A stretch of DNA of 64,000 nt from positions 4,895,129 to 4,959,128 of the forward strand of contig JAEMBT020000007.1 in the NCBI GenBank assembly GCA_018873245.2. The letters run 5' to 3'. The number at the start of each line of letters is the position of its first letter. Position 1 is the stretch's first letter. This DNA is from Archegozetes longisetosus (Eukaryota > Arthropoda > Arachnida > Sarcoptiformes > Trhypochthoniidae). Position numbers and translations under genes: made by a program. Under the pieces are notes generated by a model. That model made no database searches. It was not told where the DNA came from and saw only the letters and a list, made by a program, of their open reading frames with translations. Below are positions 36,401 to 47,570 of the stretch, piece after piece.

Positions 36401-39400
36401 TCACTGAATTTTCACATTGAAGTAAAACTTGAATCAAATCTGATGAGAAGAGTTAGACTGTTAGCTCAATGTTAGAAATTGTGGGAAGATTTAGTTTGGC
36501 AATTTCAAAGTAGATACTGAATATGAACTAGCTGATAAAGTTGCATAATGCTTAATTTGATTAATTTATATTTGAAACGAGACCTCCTTTAACTCTATAA
36601 TAATGGCTGTTAAACATTTTATGATTAATAATCAGTTTTAGAGATTCGTTACACGTCAAATTCAGTGTATACTTCATGAAATATTTAGCTTTAACCAAAA
36701 GTTTTGCAATTTTAATGATTAAAATTATGCTAAAACTGAAATAGATTATATTAATTCTTGAACTTTTGATAACTTATATTTGATGATTGGTAAAATAAAA
36801 TGAAGTTAAAAACAAGAATAGCATGAGTGTTTAATAAATAAAAAGCTTTAAAACAAGAACTTTTCCCAATAGTCTTATTTTGAACAATTATTCTATGCTC
36901 AATTATTAGTACTTGGTATTTTATCGTGTTTCCACGAACACTAAAAACTATTTGAGAATGAAAGTAATAGCTTTCAAGTTACTTTTTCAACCTTGCAATC
37001 ATTTTTTTAAACATTATTTGTTTGAAATGTATTCAAATTTGAGTGAAAAGATAAGTAGTTAGGAATTTGGTAGTGTTTAGAAAATCTGTAAAAGTGATTT
37101 CACTCAATATACAAAGTATGAATGACGTGGCAAACAATTAAACGAGTACTTCGTTCAAGGGATAAGTGAGTTTAGTTTGTTTTTTTGTGGTACTCCATTA
37201 TTCAAACTGCATTTTGTCTGAGGTTAAATTCAAGAATATTTTTCGATATGAAATCCAAGTCAAAGATTCTTCTATTAAGGCCTTAAAGTTACGCCTCAGT
37301 TCACTTGCAGCCAACTATTCGTATTGAAAGATAAGAATGATCATCAGATAGCAATTTATGGTCAAATTGAGTAAAACTTAATCAAATTGACAAATATTGC
37401 GAACATTGACGTGATCTATAAATTTGGATTGTTTGATGACTTGCCAGAACTGATTAAAATACTGTAAAGTTGTATCAAAACAAATATGGACTGAATTGTT
37501 GATAAAAGTATTAATGGGATGAAAGTAATCAATTGTATCTCTAACGATAGCCAATTGTAAATGACTGAAATTTTTGACTATAACATTTTTCCCCAATTGT
37601 ATCATTAATAAAATCCATTTATGTGTTTTACGACAAATCTGATTGAAACAAAATGTTAGTCGTACTATTGTTTGATAATCTCTGTTCCAAATCAACAAAT
37701 TAGAGCTTAAGAATCGATTGAAGCACTCTAAACTTTTCTTAAACTTAATATCAATTAAATCGATTCACAGATTCCTTAGCAATTATGTTTAAAGTAATTC
37801 TCAATTCAAAGCTCTTTGATTAATTGTAACGATAGAAGATTTGGACTGTTTGAAAAGTTTTCTTGCATTACAAGCGTATGGGACATATATATTTTCATTT
37901 GATTGAGTATTTTCTGATAAAGCTTTTGTAAGACAGTTGTCAAAGAGCTTAAGCTTTACAAATAGGTCTAGTTCTTAAAGATAAGACTTGATTGAACTGA
38001 AAATTCGCTTTAAGTCTTCCAATAAATGATACTTTCGAGTTTGATCCGAGCCTAAAATTTTGAGCCAGATTCAAATACTTGAATGAGACGTAAGAGGAGG
38101 AAAACTCAAATCAATAACTATTTGAAGAAATTTTAGATTTCTAGTTTATTTTTATTGAAGGAAAGCGTTCTTTACTTGCAAAATAGTGACTTAATTAAGT
38201 AAACAATTATTTCAATCAAGTAAAATGACGAACGACTCACAGTTTTTTAAGTTTAGGCAAATTGACGAAAGCATTTGGCGCCACATCTTCTAATGGGTTG
38301 CCCTTAACTTCTAATATAGTTAACTGAGAGTTATTTCTAAATGCGTTATCGGGTAAGTACTTCAACAGATTGTCAGCGATGCTCCTTATGACGAAAGAAA
38401 AACAAATTATCAAATAAATCATTTTAAAATTGCAAATAAATTGTTTATTATCAATTGTGATTCGCAACTAATCAATTCTAAACCAAAATATTTGCCCATA
38501 AATTATCAGTAGTTTCACACTAAAAGATTTTCAATATTTTATTCAGTAATAGAAAAGTTGTTGAAAAGCTATACTAAGCTTAGTATTGAGTATAAATAAT
38601 GAATTATTGTATAATTTATTGTTGCGAATCACAAGCACTTGAATATAATTTACGGCTCCATACAATTCTCGGAGGGAATGGAGTTCAGATATGGCAACAG
38701 GCAGTGATTGAAGACGGTTTCCACTGATTTCCCTGAGAATGATAACAAAAATAGATAATAAAATAGAATGAAATGAAATACTCCAAATGATTACTGATAA
38801 ATGTTTGCAAGTAGAGCACTATTGCACTATTGCCATGCTCCATATCTAAGTCTCTTTTCAAACTTACAATACTTTAAGCGAATCGAGTCCAGCCAAAGCC
38901 AATGGTGTTATCTTATTAATTTGGTTGTTTTGTAGATCCCTTTAAAAACAATGCATTGCATTAACACAAGCAATAAATCAGATACTTCCTATAGATCTCA
39001 TAAAAATTGACGAATAAAGATAGCTATAGTAATAGAAGTATTGCTGTATTGACTTGCAGGATATAGCTCTGAAATCGATGCTTCTGTCTTTAAGTAACAA
39101 ATTGTATGTACTGTGCACTCACAAACTAGGTCATCCTTCATAGCAACCAGAAATAGCTGTTGCTATGTCGACCTGCTTGTAATGTCCATCAATTTGTTGC
39201 GAAGTTTGATTTGAATACAATATCGAATATGGAATAAATTTGCAGATATCTTTTATATTATGGTCTGATGTGAGGCGTAACATCACAACAAATCACTTCT
39301 GGTTGCTATCGCGAATTTAGAAGCTTTTGAATGTACATACAGATGGTATATTACAGAAGTTGTATCTGTCAGCTATTGTTTTATGGCTAACACTCGAGAC

Positions 39401-40676
39401 TTTGTTTATTTTTAATATCAGATACTTTTGTGGCTTTGATCTAAGCCAAAATACTCGGTGGAATACTGAAGCCAGTGAATCCTATTATTGGAAACCACAT
39501 GCAGTTTTGACTCAATATTATGCATATTTCTTGTTTCATATTTAGTTCTTTAGCCCTGACTTTTCTCTCAAAGTGTTGAGAACAGGGCTCATTCGTAAAG
39601 CTTTTTTCATATTCACATTGAAAGTAAAATAAAATAAAAATAAAAATAAAAAGCAAAATAACGCTTCTCTTCAAAGTTTTATGGTTTTATGAACGAATAT
39701 TTTTGTTATTATGTGCTTTTTTATACTTTTGAGAATGATTTTGATAGATTGTTAAAGTTATGAACATTAGTGCGAGTCATATATTGGAAGCTAAAAGAAA
39801 GTTTCATTTGGTAATAACAATACATTATGAACGCTAAGCGAAACACTCGAGCTATTTCTGCGATCAAATATAGCTAATATGAAAAGATTGAGTTTGGAAA
39901 ATCAATTAATGCAGTTTGCATTGAACGTACATCGCATTATGCAAACACTGCAGCTAAACAATCTATCCACTGACAGTAACTTAGCTAATTACTTTAGCTT
40001 TTAATTAAACCTTCTCACTTGAGTAAACCAAATGGTTCTTTACAAATTATTCAATAGAAGGTAATCATTTGTGAAATTATTAATATTCATGAGGAAGATA
40101 TGCAATCAGTTATTGTCTTGAGATAGATTTAAAACAAAAAACCTATTAAGGAGTACAATATGATATAGAATATAATAAATTGATTTGAAAATGTATAATT
40201 TCACTGATAGACTAAGCTATTTTGAAAAGCAGGCACAGCCTCTCATATTATAAAATATTTAACCTAATCATCGAAAATGAAGAATATTTCGTATATAAAT
40301 AGATTTGAGCATAAAAAATATGTTTGCATTTATGAAAAGTGACATTTTGTGACTTTATTCCTATTGTATATTTACTTATTTTTAGCATAAAAGGAAAAGG
40401 TATGAAAAGAAAGATAGAAAGAAACCAATGCGCTTATGCGCTCTGTTTATAGTGACTAAAGCCCTCAGAGTTATTGTTGTTATTGATCTATCCATTTATG
40501 ACAGTTTAGGATTCCTCTTACAAAGGGTCAAAATATAACGTTTCTTTTCTATTTAGCCATTACTCACACTATTGCCAGATGCAGATGCCGAGAATGTCCA
40601 AATGCAAAATCTTCCACTGATTTGATTCTGTTCTTTCCAATGCTTCTGTAATCATAACAAATATAAAATTCTGTTT

Positions 40677-40726
<50 letters not shown>

Positions 40727-41779
40727 AAAATTCATTCGTTTCGTAACTTTTGACAACTGTTTTTGGAAAGATTCACAATTTATGCTCCCAAAGGATAATC
40801 AATTGAAACGCTATCTATTTTCCGAAAATCTTTTCAATAAGAAATAGATAAAAGAATTGAATATAAAAATTCTTACAGCTATTGAGTAGTGTTTTTCTAA
40901 GAAAATTTGATTTGTAAACTGTAAAAGACATTTTGATAGCTGTAAATTGAATTAGGTTAAGTTGAATTTCAAAGAAAGCTCAAGTTAATTATTGAAATGT
41001 GAAACGCATCAAAATTAAAAGAATAAACATGAGAAGAATAAGAGATTAAAGATAATTTGACACGAGAACAAAAGTTATAATCTAATTATAGTATAACTTA
41101 ATAAGGAAAGTATACTTCCTGATTATTGGGTTCAACAAATTAGAGGGATTTGATTTCGGTAATATTGGATATCTCATGCTAATTTTCATAACAGGATACT
41201 CACTAATTACTATAATTATTATCATTCAAATTTTCATCTAAACTAATAAAACTATTAAAACTTTCAAACTTATGACACGTGTTTAATGTATGTTTATTTC
41301 CTCTCCATTCATCTCTTGGGATCAGATATTCCTTACATTATTCATGTTTTCAGATAAATATATATTTGTATTGAACTGTTTGGCTTGGATTTGATTTGAT
41401 TGCTACATGTTCTGTTTGTAACTCTATAAGTGCTCAAGTTTTCAAACTAAACAGTTTCTACACATAAACTCCATTTGATCTTTTATTTTGTGTACAAACT
41501 GAAAACTTGAAATCAAATTGAAACTTATTCACAAATTTCAATAAATAGCTTAAAACTGTTTTTAAAAGTTAAGTGACTCGTAGTTTCTAAGGTGTCCTAC
41601 ATGTAAATGGAATCGAAAGTTCGGTTATGACTTACATGGCTTCGAGATTCGGTAGAAACTTGAATATTGAGGTTGGGATTTGCTCGAGATCGTTTTCATT
41701 CAACCAAAGTTTCTTCAGTTGCTTCAAGCCTGAAAATTGTTCGTCTGATAGTTGAGAGATTTTGTTTCTACTCAAATGC
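30416..41779 (-). CDS. Lgr1: LGR1-type leucine-rich-repeat GPCR (glycoprotein-hormone receptor class), 5' end not found
   Basis: Twelve exons: 41779-41636, 38939-38868, 38732-38664, 38384-38241, 34730-34590, 34520-34455, 34278-34060, 34000-33537, 33477-32846, 32789-32379, 32286-31332 and 31152-30416 (stop TAG). The LRR exons all break in phase 2 within the L-x-L motif, as in this family, and all later phases match. About 1350 residues are visible. In order: LRRs (HLSRNKISQL, DLQNNQINKI), hinge with YHCCAY and QCLPQP, then seven membrane segments. TM2 has NLAVAD, TM6 RIAKRMALLVFTDFLCWAP and TM7 NSCANPFLYAIFTKQFKKD, as in vertebrate FSH/TSH/LH receptors and insect LGR1 (ligand GPA2/GPB5, signalling through cAMP). 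The motif after TM3 is ERN. The Ser-rich tail exceeds 600 residues. The first LRR(s), N-terminal Cys cap and signal peptide are missing, probably upstream of 41779. Confidence 0.92.
31891..31947 (-). other. Possible 57-bp in-frame intron in the LGR1 tail
   Basis: Within tail exon 32286-31332, AGAAAA|GTAAGT at 31947 and GTGAAG at 31891 bracket 57 bp without a stop. Removing it joins NSWNVSRK to ASHDSNMSCSRQDSSSTSTY, which reads as one conserved-looking phospho-rich block; leaving it in adds a hydrophobic insert (YINKKFTPIITLTVYVK). Both readings stay in frame. Confidence 0.5.
34325..34412. repeat. 22-bp tandem repeat, four units, in an LGR1 intron
   Basis: The unit TATAGACTTTTCAATAGTTT plus two bases is repeated four times with almost no mismatch, between the LRR exons 34278-34060 and 34520-34455. 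Confidence 0.85.
34731..38240. other. Large LGR1 intron
   Basis: A 3.5-kb intron between LRR exons. It holds a tRNA-like box A at 35056-35110, a TTAGG-type inverted pair at about 35824-35890 and an F-box/LRR-like protein fragment at 37378-37750. No other coding sequence is evident. Confidence 0.5.
37378..37750 (-). pseudogene. Orphan protein-like fragment in an LGR1 intron
   Basis: An open minus-strand frame of about 120 codons, rich in aromatic and Leu/Ile residues, reads CFNRFLSSNLLIWNRDYQT and later FNQICRKTHKWI and FSHLQLAIVRDTI, ending at a TAA-like stop. It has no start context, no splice partners and no domain I can name. It could be a relic of an F-box/LRR-like gene inserted in the intron. 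Confidence 0.3.
39141..39308 (-). mobile_element. MITE copy C of the GCAACCAGAA family
   Basis: Begins TAGCAACCAGAAATAG and ends CACTTCTGGTTGCTA, giving terminal inverted repeats. It shares TTGTTGCGAAGTTTGATT and TGGTCTGATGTGAGGCGTAA with copy B, in the same orientation. It lies in an LGR1 intron. Confidence 0.75.
40679..40723. repeat. (CT)n microsatellite
   Basis: A pure CT dinucleotide run of about 45 bp in the LGR1 intron between 38939 and 41636. Confidence 0.95.
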
Positions 41780-42403
41780 CTGTAAAGCAAATATGAAAAA
41801 AAATATTAAATATTTAAATCGTGGACAATTTTATGCTTTGCTAAATGTTTCTAAAGTTCTATTTATAACCTTATTGAAAGTGCAATCACTCATATCTAAT
41901 GTTTTCTCGTGCTATCACCCCTGAGTTTGTATTTTTATCTGTCAATTCTAACTCTATCTAAACCATAGCTTTTTGGCTCCGATTAATGCTTTTTTTGCTC
42001 GCGCTTTAGGCACCGAATTAGAATCAGCTACAAGTGATCAGCTATTAATAAACATATTTAAGTCATATCCAATAAAACTGAGAATCAGATGCGCTTATCC
42101 TTGAATGTAGTTTTGAACAGAAAGGATAAACAAGATTATAGAAATTGTTGATTTTGATGGCTGTTATTTTTAAATAAATGAAGTTTTATATCACTTGAGT
42201 TAGAGTGAAATGAACGTAGGGTTTGAAAATATTGATTGATTTAAGTGAATACTGTGCGCTTTAGTCGCTAATAGAAGTAATAAACAGCAAAAAGAAAATT
42301 TTCATTACCACTATCGATAAAGTGTACAGGCCAGCAAATAGGAGTGTGCTTTAACTTATTAGTAATGACTGATAAGAATGCGTGATTTGAAAATCTTGAG
42401 ATA

Positions 42404-42520
42404 AAAACCTGTCTAACTTGAACATGCAGTTAAGTGATTTTTGAAAAGTAATATAAAATAACTTAATTGTTATTGATTTTTAAAATACTACTTAACTACA
42501 TGTTCAAGACATTCTAATGT
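42404..42520. mobile_element. MITE of the AACCTGTCTAACTTGAACATG family
   Basis: Terminal inverted repeats: AACCTGTCTAACTTGAACAT then GCAGTTAAGTG on the left; the right side reads CACTTAACTACATGTTCAAG-like. The sequence recurs at 52822-52975. Confidence 0.6.
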
Positions 42521-43124
42521 ATTCGTTTCGTACGTGGGATACTCATTCTTATCAATAACAACTGTAATTATTACTAAGTTGAAACATTCTGCCACTACCC
42601 GAACTGTATTTGAAACAAAATCTGAGTTACGTTTGTCTTGATCTTGTTCTAGCAGCAAAAAAACATGTTAAAAGTTGAGTACAAGATTTATCGTGACACA
42701 AGAGTGAGACATTTTCATATCTTTATTTGGCTTATTTAGCTTTTGGCTCTAAGGAGAAGTATAAAGACAAAAATTAGTAAAGCTCTCGCATCAAAAACAA
42801 ATTCACTTGAGAATTGCATAGTTTCAACGGTTTTAGTAATTTTCTAGATATTCACGACTATTGTTAGATAATTAAGTTTTTTTGTAAAAAAGATATACTT
42901 TTGAAGACTTCACTGAAGCGCACAGACAGTAATAAAGTTATAAACACTTGTGCTATTCATGTAACAAAATAGTAGATAAAAGAGAAAAACCACTGACAAA
43001 GCAAAACATTTATAAAAGGGCTTAAATGTTCAAACCTTTCATCGTACAGGTTGGATAACATTTGTGAAAAGCCCAGTTCTGATTTATGACCTTAAAGTTT
43101 TCTCAGCAACTGAATAATGGTTGA

Positions 43125-43306
43125 TAGCAACCAGAAGTGATGCGTTGTTATAGTATGCTTTCTATTAGACCATAATATGTTGAGATATTAACAAGCTTAC
43201 AAGATATTCAATATAGTAATCAAAGTAAGTCTAAAATAAAATTTGGCAACAAGTCGACGCGCATGACAGGAAAATTGACATAGCAACGGAATTATTCTAG
43301 TTGCTA
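43125..43306 (+). mobile_element. MITE copy A of the GCAACCAGAA family
   Basis: A 182-bp element starting TAGCAACCAGAAGTGATG and ending TTCTAGTTGCTA, with terminal inverted repeats of about 12 bp. It is in the opposite orientation to copies B and C and the same as copy D. Internal landmarks are ATTAGACCATAATAT, TTTGGCAACAAGTCGACGCG, CATGACAGG and TTGACATAGCAAC. Confidence 0.8.
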
Positions 43307-44549
43307 AGAAGGATTATTAAATTATGAACTGTATAATATGACCCTTTTTCTAGTATTTCTTGCCAGCATTGACTCTCTGCAGCTTTCTTTGAAAGCACTG
43401 AAAGAAAGGGTCTTTAGTGATGTTGTTCTCATTCTGATGCTATCATATTCTTTAGCAGAATTTTCTACAATTGCCATATATTTGACAGCGATAGGCCTCA
43501 CCAGTGCTTTACTCTTCTTACGCCTCATTTAATTTCAACTTCATAAGTGTTTGTAAGCAATGACTTTTTGCACGGATCAACTCATACTTAGATTCTATTT
43601 TCTCTTTTTCTTAGCCCAAAAATGTTTGACTTATTGCAAATTTAGTTTTTAATACTATTCTATTTTTGAAAACACTTTCTTTATGAGTAAATCTGAGTTA
43701 ATGTTATAGAATCAAAAATTGTATAAATCAAATCATTCAAATTGATGTTATCTAACAAATGGGCTTAGAGTATATTTACATTGACATCAAGTGTGAACCA
43801 ACCCTTAATTTGACTATTAAAAGATTTGTTCACTTTTCAAATCCCTCATCCAAATATGTTTTGGTTATCTTTAATTAAATAATTTATGGAATACTTGCAG
43901 CATAAGAATACTCTATAAGAATATTCTTCTTTTGGATAAGTGAATAGAAACTTGAAAAATAATAACAGACTTCTAATAGTGAAGTGAAGAACATTACTCA
44001 ACTTTTCATGAGATAATAATATGAAATATTTCACAGAAATTCATCATTTAGGATGTGAATTAGGGTTATTTAATATTAACTTTCACTTCATTCTTATTAA
44101 CTATAAGTAGCTTTTGTTTAAAATAGAGCATCTCCCGAAAGGATAGTTTTTACATACGCTTCGAACTCTAATTTAAGCTCATTTGTTTTGCAATTTCTAA
44201 TTTAATACTGATAATTTAGACCTAGTTATTCTTATTTTCAAAACTGTCACTTCTCTATAACTTTAAACACTGCTCAAATCTAATACATTTGTTCTTTAAT
44301 TAAACTTATTTTAATACTTTCTCTCTTCAAATAAAGAAGTTATTTAAATATTTTCTCAAAAAGATGCTCTGTTTGGTTGAATAAAATGATGCGTTTGTGT
44401 TGAAAATGATGAAACCAAAAAATTTGCAATTTAAATATTTTCTCGACAAAAATACTGTTTATTATCTATATTAAGATTATGTGTGACATATTTTCAATGA
44501 AAATAGATATTCTAGAAAAATATGATAATCTTGAGTAAATTTGGTGGCA

Positions 44550-44830
44550 CGAAACAAAGGATACACACAGTGGCTAAGTCATTAGAGACCTTCTGATGCT
44601 TGAGCATCCTAATTTGGGTACCCAGTTCAGTTAAATCTCTCGCTAACCTGATCAAAGATCTTAACGTTTTTAAATATGATATTTTCTTAATCTGTGTTAC
44701 AATTACGAAAAATAGAGTAAAAATACATAATTTAAATTTGAAATTGTAACACAATAGGTTTTAATTAGAAAAGTATATGTTCAATCAAATTGAATATGAT
44801 TGATGCAGCCCACTCGAGATTTTCTGGCCT
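44550..44830 (+). repeat. Dispersed repeat, copy 2
   Basis: Counterpart of 29500-29800 (landmarks ATCTCTCGCTAACC, CACAATAGGTTTTAATTAG, AAAAGTATAT, CTCGCCACT). Diverged; no coding content recognised. Confidence 0.45.
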
Positions 44831-46432
44831 CGCCACTGGATACTCATTATTTAGTAACTTATTTTTGTATGTAGGATAGCTTTCACTTGAGTCTAATTTT
44901 ATTTTACTTCTAACAAGTCTATAAAGAAAAACGCTTAATTTTCTCCTATTATTCAATAATGAGTATATAAATTGAAAAATAATTTACGTAAAACATTTTC
45001 TTGATAAAGAAAATAATAACTTCACTCAAATCTTCGTAAACAATTGTTTGCTACAGAATTCTATGTAATTAGATAGTTTCATATTTTGTTATGAAGATAG
45101 AAAATGTAAGGAAATTCTTGGAAGTGAATTATTCAAGTGAGAAAAACATAAACGAGATGTCAAAACAAGAAGTTGGAAACTATCATTAACGTGAAACTAG
45201 AAGTTTGAGGAGAAGAAAACTGTGTTTTTTTGAGAAGAAAACAATTTTTTGATTCGTTCACGAATGAGAGGAAGCGTTTCGCTGATAGCTGAAGAAGGGA
45301 TTCGGTTTGGCAAAAATTATCTTTAAAATAGATTTGTCAGTTTCTGGTAGGAAAGGAAACAAATAAGTTACAAATATAGTATTAAAAGCATAAAGATTAG
45401 ATCGAAATGTATTATATTTCTTCATCCAACAAACATGGAGGTGACATTAAATGAGAAAATCACTCTACCATTCATTTGTCTCTATCGTAATAACCGGAAA
45501 AGTATCAGATAACCAGCTAAACATCACCAAGATGAACTATCCATTCATTTTTATTCTCTTTAATGCTTTCATAGCTTATTAGAGAAACATTTGATAGAAG
45601 TTTGGATTATTTTATTTTTTGGAAACCTTTTAAGCTTTTCCATCATGAGATCCACTAAAACATAGATTTAATTCAGTGACAGTTACGCCACTGCCACAGA
45701 AATATGAGTAGAAAAGCAAAAGTTGAGCAAATTTTGACATTTTTATTGAGCGCATACTTATTATGGTTTTCAAGTATTTTAGAGTGTCTAACATTATGGC
45801 GTCATTTCTACTTATGATCTGAAATGCTTTATTTGTTGAATGGCTAATGTCTTACATGAAAAAGTTATAGGAGAGGAAGGATATCATAATCGCAGGCCTT
45901 CACAACTAGTCTCAGGGCTCGACAATTGGTCTTAGGTCTCGACAACTAGTCGACACTGATTCTAAATGACGGAATCAAAGGCTAGAAACACCATTAGAGA
46001 TAGTTTCGATGGAAAGGGGTGTCAATAACAAGACAACACTATATGATGCACTTGGATTAAAATGACGACATCATATTTTTGCTTCAGACTTAAATAATGT
46101 CCTTCTTTCTTATTTGAACCACTTTTTGGATCTTCCGAAACATTTATTACGCTCTCTTCTAGTTGCAGACACCACTGATTAAGCAATGAAAATGTCGATT
46201 ATAACCTTCCTATTTCTCCACACTATTTCTCTACTCATCCTAATCATTCACTTATGTTTACTGCAGATCAACGCATTTATCAAACAAATATACTTACAGT
46301 TCAATACTTCTCTTTTAGCTTTCTAAGTTAATCTCATTATTATTGTCGCTTCTCAGACCAGACACAGCAATTACTATCGAATTTACTGTACTTTTGCATT
46401 TTTCTCGCTTTAATTGTTTGGTGTGTATCTGA

Positions 46433-47489
46433 CACTGGAGGTATCTCAGGTGATTATCGAGTTTGAAGTTCGAACTAAATTTTTATTAAAGTACTCGTCT
46501 TAAGATACCTAACGAACATAATCTTAGTTGCGAATGCGCTCCGAGTGGCCAGAAATAAGCACCCGAAATATGCCAGTTTTGTGTATAAAATATGATGAAA
46601 TACACAAAACTTGTTACAAACTTTTATTGGGGGAAAATTCTAATTACCAACAACTAATTAAGTAAATTAAAGTACATCTCTATACATGCAATTTAATATA
46701 AATTTTGATTTTTCATACGATAATTCTAAATTTATTATTGATAAGAGAAAGATTCCTAAAGGAACAACATCTGTAGCACAACCTTTAGATACTTACTTTA
46801 ATCACGAATTAAAATATTTTGTCAGAAAATTCAACGATAGGATAAGACTCGATGAGCTCGATATTGATATTAAAAATAGACTGACATTAATTAAATTTTT
46901 TTTCTCTAATTTGGGATCAAATCTCATCGATTAAATTCAATGATATGATTCGAAATGCATGGAAATCGTCTGGATACGTTCTTGAAAATTTTGAATTTAA
47001 AACTGTAAAAGAAATATGCTTTAAAAATGATTCAAATGATTGTGATATAGACGATTGTGACGATTGCTTTTCATTTGCTGTTCTCATTGCGATCAAAATT
47101 TATGTTTAAATCATTTTTTCATTCATATCATGTCCACTATATATAATTAAAATGAAGTTTATATAAGTATTAAAATAATATTTATTAAAATAATATAGTA
47201 TTATTATATAAGTATTTAGTTTAAAATTTATATTAAATTGCATGTATAGAGATGTACTTTAATTTACTTAATTAGTTGTTGGTAATTAGAATTTTCCCCA
47301 ATAAAGTTTGTAACAAGTTTTGTGTATTTCATCATATTTTATACACAAAACTGGCATATTTCGTGCTTATTTCTGGCCACTAGCGCATTCGCAACTAAGA
47401 TTATGTTCGTTAGGTATCTTAAGACGAGTACTTTAATAAAAATTTAGTTCGAACTTCAAACTCGATAATCACCTGAGATACCTCCAGTG
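46433..47489 (+). mobile_element. DNA transposon with about 275-bp terminal inverted repeats
   Basis: 46433-46708 and 47214-47489 are nearly identical reverse complements. The ends are CACTGGAGGTATCTCAGGTG, and a 3-bp duplication TGA flanks both sides (46430-46432 and 47490-47492). The internal 500 bp encode a broken C-terminal piece of a DDE transposase. With only this remnant the element is non-autonomous. The superfamily is uncertain: the CACTG end with a 3-bp duplication recalls CACTA-like elements, while the protein resembles Tc1/mariner or pogo endonucleases. Confidence 0.82.
46686..47109 (+). pseudogene. Truncated, frameshifted transposase C-terminus
   Basis: Frame 46686-46934 reads KIPKGTTSVAQPLDTYFNHE, the typical segment just before the last acidic catalytic residue in DDE endonucleases of the Tc1/mariner-pogo kind. 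It runs into a stop at 46932-46934. A different frame from about 46918 to 47109 continues with QISSIKFNDMIRNAWKSSGY and ends FAVLIAIKIYV. The two parts fit one protein broken by a frameshift in the T-rich stretch near 46897-46917. The N-terminal two thirds, including the DNA-binding region, are absent. Confidence 0.7.
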
Positions 47490-47497
47490 TGAGCTGT

Positions 47498-47570
47498 ATT
47501 TGTATCTGAACTGAATGTGTATCTGAATTGAATGTGTATCTGAACTGAATGTGTATTTGAACTATATCTG
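47498..47570. repeat. 17-bp tandem repeat next to the transposon
   Basis: The unit GTATCTGAACTGAATGT occurs about four times with few changes. It begins within 10 bp of the right end of the 1.06-kb transposon, outside its target duplication. Confidence 0.8.

Larger units (their letters stand above)
41780..46432. other. No gene recognised; probably upstream part of LGR1
   Basis: If the missing LGR1 5' exons lie in this direction, this is intronic. I found no LRR exon whose frame fits the xx|G start of exon 41779-41636. Features seen: MITEs at 42404-42520 and 43125-43306, a dispersed repeat at 44550-44830 and a short imperfect tandem at 45908-45955 (CTCGACAA-T-GTCTTAGG type). The rest is featureless AT-rich DNA. 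Confidence 0.4.

Noticed and set aside
43044-43075. Minus-strand segment reading SELGFSQMLSNLYDER before a GT, considered as the missing LGR1 LRR exon
   Set aside because: The phase would fit but the Leu spacing of an LRR is absent and there is no good acceptor.
46297-46340. Strong minus-strand donor GTAAGTAT near 46296, considered as an LGR1 exon end
   Set aside because: The only phase compatible with the next exon has a stop a few codons upstream.
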